A stretch of DNA of 64,000 nucleotides, taken from contig NC_081552.1 of assembly GCF_963082655.1 (NCBI RefSeq), forward strand, positions 185,922,571 to 185,986,570, read 5' to 3'. Positions within the stretch are counted from its first letter, which is position 1, and every line of letters starts with the position of its first letter. The notes beneath the pieces were generated by a model, which saw only the letters and a list, made by a program, of their open reading frames with translations, made no database searches and had not been told where the DNA came from. Source of the DNA: Stomoxys calcitrans (taxonomy: Eukaryota > Arthropoda > Insecta > Diptera > Muscidae). Below are positions 42,398 through 53,556 of the stretch, piece after piece. Both the position numbers and the translations under genes were made by a program.

Positions 42398-43480
42398 TAG
42401 GTCGGTTGCTATTGCAAATGGGCCATATCAGTCCATGTTTTGATATAGCTGCCATATAAACCGATCTTGGGTCTTGACTTCTTGAGCCTCTAGAGAGCGC
42501 AAATCTTATCCGATTGGAATGAAATTTTGCACGACGTGTTTTCGTATGATACCCAACAACTGTGGTACGTATGGTTCATATCGGTTTATAACCTGATATA
42601 GCTGCCATATAAACCGATCTTGGGTCTTCACTTCTTGAGCCTCTAGAGTGCGCAATTCTTATCCGATTGGAATGGAATTTTGCACGACGTGTTTTCTTAT
42701 GATACCCAACAACTGTGCCACGTATGGTTCAAATCGGTTCATAACCTGATATAGCTGCCATATAAACCGATCTTGGGTCTTGACTTCTTGAGCCTTTAGA
42801 GGGCACAATTCTTACCCGATTGGAATGAATTTTTGCACGAAGTATTTCCTTATGGCATCCAACAACTGTGCTAAGTATGGTTTAAATCGGTTAATAACCT
42901 GATATAGCTGTCATATAAACAGATCTGGGGATTTGACTTCTTGAGCTTCTACAGGGCCCAATTCCTATCCGATTTGGCTGAAATTTTGCACGACGTATTT
43001 TATTCTTACTTTCAACAACTTTGCCAAGTATGGTTCAAATCAGTTCATAACCTGATATAGCTGCCATAAAAACCGATCTGGGATCTTGACTTCTTAATCC
43101 CTAGAGGTCGCAATTATTATCCGATATGCCTGAAATTTGGTACGACGGATCCTCTCATGACCATCAACAAACGTGTTTATTATGGTCTGAATCGGTCTAT
43201 AGCCCGATACAGCTCCCTTATAAATCGTTCTCTCTATTTGACTTCTTGAGCCCTCAAAGGGCGCAATTATAATTCGAATTGGCTGACATTTTACACAGGT
43301 CTCCAACATATAATTTAATTGTAGTCCAAACCGGACCATATCTTGATATCGCTCTAATAGCAGAGCAAATCTTTTCTTATATCCTTTTTTGCCTAAGAAG
43401 AGATGCCGGGAGAAGAACTCGGCAAATGCGATCCATGGTGGAGATTCGGCCCGGCCGAACTTAGCACGCTTTTACTTGTT
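42398..43480 (+). mobile_element. Family A element lacking M end
   Basis: Begins inside the leader (GTAGGTCGGTTGCTATTGC), six units, GATGCCGGGAGAAGAACTCG, then CCATGGTGGAGATTCGGCCC: the GGGTATATAA piece of the sub-terminal repeat is deleted. Hairpin TTCGGCCCGGCCGAA and TTTTACTTGTT are intact. Confidence 0.82.
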
Positions 43481-43630
43481 CTAGATACATTGGTAGCCTT
43501 GCAATGCTTCTGGCTGATTTTCACTCCAAAATCGTCAATTCTGCTTACTTACGTACCCACTTTGCTTCGTCGCTCAATGGAAGAAGCGCACGATGACCAT
43601 TCTTGACAAAGCACGTATTTTGATAATAAA
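43481..43630. other. Low-copy sequence with a paralogue at 57436
   Basis: GCTTCGTCGCTCAATGGAAG and TTGACAAAGCACGTATTTTG run up to the B insertion. The same text, with small changes, is at 57436-57489. I cannot name the underlying repeat. Confidence 0.6.
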
Positions 43631-44362
43631 ACAAGTTAAAAGGCGTTAAGTTCGGCCGGGCCGAACTTTGGATACCCACCACCTCTGATATATATATAAA
43701 CCACCTTTCGTCAAATCCGGGGAAAAATGTATACCTTATGACCCCTTGCAGCTATATAGAAATATGTTCCAATTTGGACCAAATACTAATAAGTACAAGT
43801 CATTGTTCAACTGTGTAAAACAAAATTCTGCTCTTTTTAGTAGCTATATCTTAAAATCAACCGCTCTGAGCCATAAACGACACGGACGTCGAAAAGCCTA
43901 GCATACGTCACTGTGTCAAATTTCAGTGAAATTAGATTATAAAAGCGCCTTTTATTGGGCCAAGGCTTCTCATCGAGATATGGGTCTATATGGTAGCTAT
44001 AGCCAAATCTGGACCGATTTCTACTAAGTTGCAGATACATGTCGAAGAGCCTAACACAACTCACTGTCCCAAATTTCGGCGAAATCGGACAATAAATGCG
44101 CCTTTTATGGCTCCAAAACCATAAATCAAGAGATCGGTCTAACCTGCTTATGGACAAAAAAAAGGATCTGTGCAAAGTTTCAGCTCAATATCTAAATTTT
44201 TGAAGACTGTAGCGTGATTTCAACAGACAGACGGCTAGATCGTCTTAGATTTTTACGCTGGTCAATAATATATATACTTTATAGGGTCGGAAATGGATAT
44301 TTCGATGTGTTGCAAACGGAATGACAAAATGAATATACCCCCATCCTTCGGTGGTGGGTATA
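43631..44362 (-). mobile_element. Family B element at a site with an empty paralogue
   Basis: Tail ACAAGTTAAAAGGCGTTAAG, hairpin TTCGGCCGGGCCGAA, ATACCCACCACCTCTGATA, two and a half units, leader, ACAGACAGACGG, M end CTTCGGTGGTGGGTATA. Flanks read AATAATAAA and ATTATATAATT; joined, they equal the uninterrupted sequence at 57481-57500. Confidence 0.88.
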
Positions 44363-45300
44363 ATTATATAATTCGTTCGTTTGTAAGACAATTCATGGTT
44401 AAATTATAGACCAAACTGAAGTTGTTTGACAGTGAAACAAAACACGAAATGTCCGTGAGCTGTTTAAGCCAGTGTTGCCAAAAGGATAATAGCTAAAAAG
44501 TTGCCCTTTATAAGAGTGTTCTAAGACAGGTCGAGGACAGTTGTAAGGTACTCGACGCCAGGTAGATATTGATTCTTCAGAATCAGTTTCGAGATTTCGT
44601 TGGGGCCCAACGTCTTGAATGACTTGGCGCCACGGGTGGCATTCGTAGCTTCGTCCACGGTAATTTGTGGAAGCACAATAAATTGACGATTGAACAACCT
44701 GGCCCATCTCTTCGAATCAGTTACAGTTACGTCGAATTCATAGCTACCTTGTCATCGCTTCTACCAGGATTCGAGAGTGACTTAACAGTAGACCACAGCT
44801 TGCAGTAATCGGTACCTAAGTGACATTGCTCCAAGTGTTCCAGCCACAACCCTGGTTATTTCCCGATTCATTTCGCTAATTCTGGGGTTTGTGGGGTTCG
44901 AATCAACGAATCCCATCACGCTCGTCTGCGAGTGCCATGGTTTTCACTTGGGATATTTGACCGACTGGTATAAATCGAGCAGCTGTTGCGTTAATGATGT
45001 CTCGGAATTTTCTTCCGGCAACTAGCACATTTGAGGGCGGTGTCAGGGAAGCGACGTTTGATGTACTTTCTGAATCCAAACTAATCGGCCTTCTTCTGAT
45101 TGACAAACGTTCGGCGTTTAGAGGTTATGAAGTCAGGTTGTGGGTCAATGGTGAAATTACGGCTTGCCAGGATATGTCACACAGGATGCAATGGAAATGT
45201 CTGTCGAGCTGAGGCACTTCCTCGTGAGGACAGTTGTAAGGTACTCGACTCTTCAGCGCCTTGGATGACTTGTACCTAAATGTACCGATCTTCCGTCTTG
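44363..45300 (-). pseudogene. Jockey/CR1-like LINE relic: pre-RT linker and RT start
   Basis: Minus strand: SNVLVAGRKFRDIINATAAR and FIPVGQISQVK, then LEHLEQCHLGTDYCKLW and STVKSLSNPGRSDDKVA (pre-RT linker), then LFNRQFIVLPQITVDEATNA and AKSFKTLGPNEISKLILKN, VEYLTTVLDLS then a stop. The KxLGPNEIS box corresponds to the KAxGPDGIS start of RT. Many frameshifts. A second scrap of the same RT start (KSSKALK, SRVPYNCP) lies upstream near 45227-45285. Confidence 0.78.
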
Positions 45301-45712
45301 GGCATATAAATAGAGTTCTTGGATATAGGGTTCTTTGGGTATAGCTGCCATATATACCGATCTTACGATTTAAGTTCTTGAGCTCATAAAACGCGCAATT
45401 ATTAACCGATTTCGCTGAATTTTCGTACAATGAGTTGTATTAGACCCTTACACATTTTGAATATGGTGAAGATCGGACTTTATTGGGATAAAGCTACCAT
45501 GTCTCCCAATCTCCCGTTTTATGGTCTAGGACAGTGAATTGAGTTACACCCCAGATCGCCAGATAGGCACAAGCACTGTTACATCCTTTTGGCTTGGAAA
45601 CAGTTCGAGAATTTGTGTTCACTAGTCATTGTCAGATTTATTACATAGCTTGTCCATTTCCCATATATTAGCAAAATACTGGACAAACTCTGAGTTGTTG
45701 AGTGTTTTTGAG
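45301..45712 (+). mobile_element. Diverged B-like units and unassigned DNA
   Basis: GGTATAGCTGCCATATATAC, TTCTTGAGCTCATAAAACGC and GATTTCGCTGAATTTTCG are an old unit and a half. From about 45555 (CAGATCGCCAGATAGGCACA) no assignment is possible. Confidence 0.5.
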
Positions 45713-47676
45713 TTATTATACCCTCCACCATAAGATGGGGGGTATACTAATTTCGTCATTCTGATTGTAACTACTCGAAATATTCGTCTGAGACCCCATA
45801 AAGTATATATATTCTTGATCGTCGTGAAATTTTATATCGATCTAGCCATGTCCGTCCGTCTGTCCGCCCGTCCGTCCGTCTGTCTGTCGAAAGCACGCTA
45901 ACTTCCGCAGGAGTAAAGCTAGCCGCTTGAAATTTTGCACAAATACTTCTTATTTGTGTAGGTCGGTTGGTATTGTAAATGGGCCATATCGGCCCAATGT
46001 TTTGATATAGCTGCCATATAAACCGATCTTGGGTCTTGACTTCTTGAGCCTCTAGAGTGCGCAATTCTTATCCGATTAGAATGAAATTTTGCACGACGTG
46101 TTTTGTTACGATATCCAACAACTGTGCCAAGTATGGTTCAAATCGGTTTATAACCCTATATAGCTGTCATATAAACCGATCTTAGGTCTTGACTTCTTGA
46201 GCCTCTAGAGTGCGCAATTCTTATCCGATTGGAATGAAATTTTGCACGACGTGTTTTGTTATGATATCCAACAACTGTGCCAAGTATTGTTCAAATCGGT
46301 CCATAACCTGATATAGCTGCCATATAAACCGATCTGGGGTCTTGACTTCTTGAGCCTCTAGAGTGCGCAATTCTTATCCGATTGGAATGAAATTTTGCAC
46401 GACATGTTGTGTTATGATATCCAACAACTGTGCCAGGTATGGTTCAAATCGGTCCATAACCTGATATAGCTGCCATATAAACTGATCTTGGGTCTTGACT
46501 TCTTGAGCCTCTAGCGTGCGCAATTCTTATCCGATCAGAATGAAATTTTGCACGACGTGTTTTGTTATTATATTCAACAACTGTGCCAAGTATGGTTCAA
46601 ATCGGTCCATAACCTGATATAGCTGCCATATAAACCGATCTTGGGTCTTGACTTCTTGAGCCTCTAGAGAGCGCAATTCTTATCCGATTGAAATGAAATT
46701 TTGCACGACGTGTTTTGTTATGATATCCAACAACTGTGCCAAGTATGGTTTAAATCGGTCCATATCCTGATATAGCTGCCATATAAACCGATCTTGGGTC
46801 TTGACTTCTTGAGCCTCTAGAGTGCGCAATTCTTATGCGATTGAAATGAAATTTTGCACGACGTGTTTTGTTATGGTACCCAACAACTGTGCCAAGTATG
46901 GTTTAAATCGGTCCATAACCTGATATAGCTGCCATATAAACCGATCTTGGGTCTTGACTTCTTGAGCCTCTAGAGGGCACAATTCTTATCCGATTTGAAT
47001 GAATTTTTGCACGGAGTATTTCGTTATGATATCCAACAACTGTGCCAAGTATGGTTGAAATCGGTCCATAACCTTATATAGCTGTTATATAAACAGATCT
47101 GGGGATTTGACTTCTTGAGCTTTTAGAGGGCGCAATTCCTATCCGATTTGGCTGAAATTTTGCATGACGTATTTTATTTTTACTTTCAACAACTGTGTCA
47201 AATAAGGTTCAAATCGGTTCATAACCTGATATAGCTGCCATATAAACCGATCTGGGATCTTGACTTCTTGACCCCTAGAGGTCGCAATTATTATCCGATA
47301 TGCCTGAAATATTGTACGACGGATCCTCTCATGACCATCAACAAACGTGTTTATTATGGTCTTATTCGGTCTATAGATACAGATCCCATATAAATACAGA
47401 TCCCATATAAATCGTTCTCTCTATTTTACTTCGTGAGCCCCAATGGGCGCAATTCTTATACGAATTGGCTGAAATTTTACACAGGTCTCCAACATATAAT
47501 TTAATTGTGGTCCGAACCGGACCATATCTTGATATCGTTTTAATAGCAAAGCAACTCTTTTCTTTTATCCTTTTTTGCCTAAGAAGAGATGCCGGGAAAA
47601 GAACTCGACAAATGCGATCCATGGTGGAGGGTATATAAGATTCGGCCCGGCCGAACTTAGCACGCTTTTACTTGTT
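45713..47676 (+). mobile_element. Family A element, complete, long array
   Basis: M end TTATACCCTCCACCATAAG, short microsatellite (45848-45887), leader, nine to ten units, tail and hairpin TTCGGCCCGGCCGAA. From the unit with GACATGTTGTGTTATG onward it matches the copies at 7015 and 38787 almost base for base, while the left units resemble other copies. Confidence 0.88.
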
Positions 47677-48134
47677 ATTGTTACTTTCAACAACTATGTC
47701 AAATAAAGTACAAGTCGGTTCGTAACCTGATATAGCTGCCATATAAACCGATCTGGGATCTTGACTTCTTGAGCCTCTAGATGTCGCAATTATTATCCGA
47801 TTTGCCTGAAATTTTGTACGACAGATCCTCTCATGACTATCAACATATGTGTTTATGATGGTCTGAATCGGTCTATAGCCCGATACAGCTCCCATATAAA
47901 TCGATCCAATTCTTATTCGAATTGGCTGACATTTTACACAGGTCTCCAACATTTAATTTAATTGTGGTCCAAATCGGACCATACCTTGATATCGCTCTTA
48001 TAGCAGAGCAAATCTTTTCTTATATTCTTTTTTTGCCTAAGAAGAGATGCCGGGAAAAGAACTCGACAAATGCGATCCATGGTGGAGGGTATATAAGATT
48101 CGTCCCGGCCGAACTTAGCACGCTTTTACTTGTT
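47677..48134 (+). mobile_element. Second truncated A joined to the previous tail
   Basis: Starts mid-unit at ATTGTTACTTTCAACAACTA directly after ACTTGTT, carries two units and a full tail (CCATGGTGGAGGGTATATAA, ATTCGTCCCGGCCGAAC with one stem mismatch, TTTTACTTGTT). No M end. The final unit lacks about 40 bp found in its neighbours. Confidence 0.83.
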
Positions 48135-49322
48135 TTATAGAAATTTCCTCTTCAGTTATAAGTTTGCTTACAATAAAATGTAATACTATTTTCTCTATTA
48201 CAGTTCCATAAAAAAGATTAAATTTAAGACACCAAGAAATGTGAGAACATTTATTTTATCACAATCCAAGGAGTTGGCTTTGTTTGGGGTGTCGCATGGT
48301 GACAAAGTATTCGCATGCTAAATGGTTCTTAGTTCTTCGTTTAGCCTTTGGCAGAAAATTGTAAAAATATGGCTTAAGCAATATCCATTGACACGGCCAA
48401 CTTCCTGCAAGGTTCTCCTTACGATTTCCTAGCATAAATATGTGCACCTAGAGGAGCACAACAATGCAATGACATGCAATGTCTTTCTTTTCCACTGTGT
48501 TATCTGTGACCAAGAATCTAAAAGTAAATTCCGTTTTTAAAGTCCTTCGTTAATACATAAGACATGCTGGCATTTGAAATTTATAAGCCGTATATATAGA
48601 AAAATAGTGTCCCTCTCTCTCTGTTGCGAACAGTGGCGCTGGATTTAGAGTAGCGTCCGGTAAGAAAGTCCACCACCTGACATCGTGTGAACAATTACCG
48701 GAAGTTGGCCCCTTTAGGGTTTATTTTGTTTACTATTACTCTTCCGTTTAGCTCGAAACCACTGACTTTGACATGCCAAGGCAACGAACTAACTTAGTTT
48801 CCGTTGCCGTTTAGCAGTTTCACCAAAACCCAATTACAGTTCTTCACCAATCTCTCTGGCTAAGCTAAAAATAAGGCAAATAAGGCTCATGTTGCTGCAT
48901 AGGTGGTTTATTTACCATTTGTCTCGTGTATTGGCAATGCCAGGAATAGAGACTTATAACAATTGAAACTGTTCACCACATGGCTAAACAGTAACTATGC
49001 CCCAAGCTTAGTTAGCAACTTGGCAAATCCTTTGACAATCGTCCTATTGGCATTCACAAAGCGAAATTACAGCAAAGCTTCTAGCAGGCAATTCTTTGTG
49101 AAATTCTTCGAAATTCAAGTCGATGTGGTTGCATCAAATACATAAAAAACTTTGTTTTGTTGCAAATTTTAACATGCAGTATGTGAAAATAGCACATGCA
49201 AGTTTGAGTGCACATCCGCTTAAACTACACCCAAAGCAAATATGTCTGTTATAAAATCGTTTTTAACAGCCAAATGCAGTAAGTTCAATGTTTTCGCTCT
49301 GTATTGCATTTAAATAACACCA
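48135..49322. other. Longest unique stretch, no gene recognised
   Basis: About 1.2 kb without A-D units or LINE motifs. Frames do not exceed 62 codons and lack known motifs. Contains a CT run (CCCTCTCTCTCTG near 48612). It may be ancestral host non-coding DNA; I see no promoter or RNA gene that I can defend. Confidence 0.45.
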
Positions 49323-49983
49323 GTAAGGAAAAGCTAAAGTCAGGCGGGATCGACTACATAATACCCCACACCACTAGATTCACCTTTTTATACTTTTAAA
49401 GAAAAAGTACTACTCAATAAACGCTAGAAAAGAAGGTATTCGTTAACAAACACAATCCGTGACAAATTTCAAGCAGATCGGTTTGTAATCGAGCTAACTG
49501 GGGCCTTAGAAGTGTTAATCGGGCGATACATATATATGGGAGCTATATCCAAATCTGAGTCAATGTTGATGCAATTTTCCACATACATACATTAAGATCG
49601 ATGAAAAAACAACACATTCCAAATTTTGTGTAGATCGGTCTAAAATTGTACTTACTACGGTCCTATAAGTGCAAATCCGGCGATACATATATATGCCTGC
49701 TATATCTTTATATGAACCCATTTGTATCAAAACTAATAGCGGTCGTCCCTGGGCCACAAATGACGCATGCAAAATTTCTTGATAATTGGACTTCAAACAC
49801 GACCTGTTCCTTGGTTACAAGAATACATTGACTCACAGACGGACAGACGGACATGGCTAAATCGAAAGTGATTCTGAGTCGATCGGAGTATTTATCATTG
49901 AGTCTAGCAACTCTCCTTCTTAGCGTTCCAAACAAATGCACACAATTATAATACCCTGTACCACAGTGGTGGTGTAGGGTAAA
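49323..49983 (-). mobile_element. Family C element, second copy
   Basis: CAGTAAGGAAAAGCTAAAGT, damaged hairpin AGTCAGGCGGGATCGACT, ATAATACCCCACACCAC, units with ATATGGGAGCTATATCCAAA, ACAGACGGACAGACGGAC, TGGCTAAATCGAAAGTGATT, and M end ATACCCTGTACCACAGTGGT. Same layout and length as 2266-2926. Confidence 0.7.
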
Positions 49984-49993
49984 CAAAACAATT

Positions 49994-51858
49994 AACAAGT
50001 AAAAAGGCATTAAGTTCGGCCGGGCCGAACTTTGGATACCCTTCACCTCGGGTATATATGTAAACTCCATTTTGTCGAAATCAGGTGAAAATTGGATAAC
50101 TTAAGCACCCAAATTTGCCACAGACATTGAGTGGTCTAATATATATGTCAAAATACAATTTTGTAGATTAAAATATTGGTCTTTTGGCAGATATATCCAA
50201 TTATAAACCGATTTGAACCATATTTAAGTCGGATATCGCGAATCTCAGAAAAACTCACTGTTCCAAATTTCAGCGAAATCGGGTAATAAGTAAAGCTTTA
50301 ACAGGCTTCAGACCCCTTATCGGCAGAATGGTCTATTTGGCAGCTATATCTGAATATAGTCCGATCAGAACCATATTTAGGTCAGGCGTCAGGAGGCTAA
50401 AAATAAATCACTATTTTAAATTTTAGCGAAATCGGTTAATAAATAAAGCTTTTATGGGCTTCAGACCCTTTATCGGCAGATCGGTCTATATGTCAGCTAT
50501 ATCTAAATATAGTCCGATCAGAACCGTATTAAGGCTGGATGTTGGGAGGTCGCAACCTACTTACTGTTTCAAATTTCAGCGAAACTTTTATTGGCTTCAG
50601 ACCCCTTATCGGTCTATATGGCAGCTATATATAAATAAAGTCCGATCTCACCCATATTTAGGTCTGGTGCCAGGAGGCTAAAAGTAGCTCACTGTTTCAA
50701 ATTTAAGCGAAATATGTTAAAAAATAAAGCTTTTATTATCTTCAGACCCTATATCGGCAGACCGGTCTATATGATAGCTATATCTAAATATAGTCCGATC
50801 TGTACCATATTTGGGTCGGATATTGGGAGGCTTGAAACTGCACACTTCCAAATTTTAGCGAAGTCGGATAAAAGAGCTTTTATGGCCTTTAGACCCTTTA
50901 TAGGGAGATCGGTCTTTATGACAGCTATATCTAAATATAGTCCGATCTGAACCATATTTAAGTCAGATGCCGGGAGGCGTAAAACAACCCACTGTTTAAA
51001 ATTTCAGCGAAATCGGCTAATAAATAAAGCTTTTATGGGCTTTAGATCCTTTATTGGGAGAACGGTTTATATAGCAGCTATATCCAAATCTGACCCGATC
51101 GTGGCCAAATTGCAAAAAAGTGTCGAGGGGACTAACACAACCCACCATCCCAAATTTCGGCGACATCGGACAATAAAAGCGCCTTTTATGAATCCAAATC
51201 CATAGTTTGAGAAATCGGTCTATATGCCACCCATATCCAAATCTGGACCATATCCGATCCAGACCAAATTGAAGCAATATGTCGAAGAGCCTGACAAGAC
51301 TCACAGTCCAAAATTTTTGCAACATCGGACAATAAATGCGCGATTTATGGCCCCCAAGCCTTAAATCGAGCGATCGGTCTATATGGCAGCTATATGCAAA
51401 TCTGAACTGAATCATGGCCAAATTGCAAAATGGTGTCGAGGGGACTAACGCAACTTACTGTCCCAAATTTAGGTAACATCGGACAATAAATGCGCCTTTT
51501 ATGGGCCCAAGAACTTAAATCGAGAGATCGGTCTATATGACAGCTATATCTAACGCACTGTCCCAAATTTCGGCAAAATTGGAAAATAAATGCGCCTTTT
51601 ATAGGCCCAAGACCTTAAATCGAGAGATCGGTCTATATGGATGTTATATCCAAATATGGACTGATTGGGGTCAAATTGATGAAGGAATTCGAAGGGCCTA
51701 ATACAACTCACAGTCCCAAATTTCAGCAAGATCGGATTATAAAGGAGGATTTTGTGGGTCTATGAACCTAAATCGGCTGGTCGGTCTTTATGGGTGCTAT
51801 ATCAAGATAAAGTCCGATTTAGCTCATCTTCGAACCAAACCTGCTTAAGGACAAAACA
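49994..51858 (-). mobile_element. B' element, long array, interrupted by A
   Basis: Tail AACAAGTAAAAAGGCATTAA, hairpin TTCGGCCGGGCCGAA, ATACCCTTCACCTCGGG, then six B'-type units (AATAAAGCTTTTATGGGCTT) followed by five B-type units (AATAAATGCGCCTTTTATGG). One array thus holds two unit subtypes in blocks. It breaks after CCTGCTTAAGGACAAAAC. The microsatellite and M end reappear at 52894. Confidence 0.8.
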
Positions 51859-52693
51859 AGAAGTAAAATAGAGAGATCGATTTATATGGGAGCTGTATCG
51901 GGCTATAGACAGATTCAGACCATAATAAACACGTCTGAAATTTTGTACGACGGATTCTCTCATGACCATCAACATGAGAGAATCCGTCGTACAAAATTTC
52001 AGGCAAATCGGATAATAATTGCGACCTCTAGAGGCTCAAGAAGTCAAGATCCCAGATCGGTTTATATGGCAGCTATATCAGGTTATGAACCGATTTGAAC
52101 CTTATTTGACACAGTTGTTAAAAGTAAGAATAAAATACGTCTTGCAGAATTTCAGCCAAATCGGATAGGAATTGCGCCCTCTAGAAGCTAAAGAAGTCAA
52201 GTCCCCGGATCTGTTTATATGACAGCTATATCAAGTTATGAACCGATTTGAACCATACTTGGCACAGTTGTTGGGTATCATAACAAAATACTACGTGCAA
52301 AATTTAATTTCATTCGGATTAGAATTGTGCACTCTAGAGGCTCAAGAAGTCAAGACCCAAGATCGGTTTATATGGTTATCGACCGATTTGAACCATACTT
52401 GGCACAGTTATTGGATATCATAACGACACACGTCGTGCAAAATTTGATTCGAATCGGATAAGAATTTCGCAATCTAGAGGCTCAAGAAGTCAAGAACCAA
52501 GATCGGTTTATATGGCAGCTATATCAGGTTATGGACCGATTTGAACCATACTTGGTACGCTTGTTAGATATTATAACAAAACACGCCGTGCAAAATTTCA
52601 TCTCAATCGGATAAGAATTGCGCACTCTAAAGGCTCAAGAAATCAAGACCCAAGATCGGTTGATATGGCAGCTGTATCAAAACATGTACCGAT
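51859..52693 (-). mobile_element. Family A units without ends, inside B'
   Basis: Five reverse A units from AAGAAGTAAAATAGAGAG to GATGTGTACC-like text. Tail and M end are missing. The first unit contains a perfect hairpin (separate entry). At about 52690 it switches to a B tail in the opposite direction. Confidence 0.75.
51935..52002. repeat. Perfect 30-bp inverted repeat, 8-base loop
   Basis: Left arm 51935-51964 starts CTGAAATTTTGTACGACGG; right arm 51973-52002 ends CCGTCGTACAAAATTTCAG. The loop is ACCATCAA. The right arm is the normal A unit, and the left arm replaces the usual ATGTTGATGGTC context, so it is an inverted copy of adjacent unit sequence. Confidence 0.95.
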
Positions 52694-53082
52694 TTAGGGT
52701 CTTAGGCCCACAATCGAACATAGACTTGTACTTATTAGTATTTGGTCCAAATCGGAACATATTTCGATATAACTGCTACGGGACATAAGGTATGCAATTT
52801 TCACAGGATTTTTATGAAAGGTGGTTTACATATATTTGGATACGTGGGTATCCAAAGTTCGGCCCTGCCGAACTTAACGCATTTTTACTTGTTAAAGACT
52901 GTAGCGTGATTAAAACAGATAGACGGATGGACAGACGGGTGGACTTGGCTAGATCGTCTTAGATTTTTACGTTGATCAAGAATATTTATACTCTATAGGG
53001 TCGAAAATGGATATTTCGATGTGTTGCAAACGGAATGACTAAATGAATATACCCCCATCCTTCGGTGGTGGGTATAAAAAAA
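52694..53082. mobile_element. B tail (+) followed by B M-end (-)
   Basis: 52694-52893 is a plus-oriented B tail (TTTAGGGTCTTAGGCCCACA, GGTATCCAAAGTTCGGCCCT, GCCGAACTTAACGC, TTTTTACTTGTT). 52894-53082 is the reverse M side of the B' begun at 49994: ACTGTAGCGTGATT, ACAGATAGACGG, CTTCGGTGGTGGGTATAAAA. Confidence 0.78.
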
Positions 53083-53556
53083 AATTAGAGGCTCAAGAAG
53101 TCAAGATCCCAGATCGGTTTATATGGCAGCTATATCAGGTTATGGACCGATTTGAACCATACTTGGCAGAGTTATTGGATATCATAACAAAACACGTCGT
53201 GATAATCGGATAAGAATTGCGCACTCTAGAGACTGAAGAAGTCAAGACTCAAGATCAGTTTATATGGCAGCTATATCAAAACATGGCCCATTTACAATAC
53301 CAACCGACCTACACTAATAAGAAGTATTTGTGCAAAATTTCAAGCGGCTAGCTTTACTCCTTCGGAAGTTAGCGTGCTTTCGACAGACAGACGGACGGAC
53401 GGACGGACGGACGGACGGACATGGCTAGATCAATATATAAGGTCGCGACGATCACGAATATATATACTTTATGGGGTTTCAGACGAATATTTCGAGTAGT
53501 TACAAACAGAATGACGAAATTAGTATACCCGCCATCTTATGGTGGAAGGTATAAAA
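53083..53556 (-). mobile_element. Family A M-side half
   Basis: Two units, leader, (ACGG)n at 53389-53419 and M end TATGGTGGAAGGTATAAAAA. It begins mid-unit (TTAGAGGCTCAAGAAGTC) against the poly-A of the B M end. Confidence 0.8.

Noticed and set aside
48135..49322. Possible small RNA or promoter in the longest unique interval
   Set aside because: I found only weak AT-rich words and no supported box pair, hairpin or frame.
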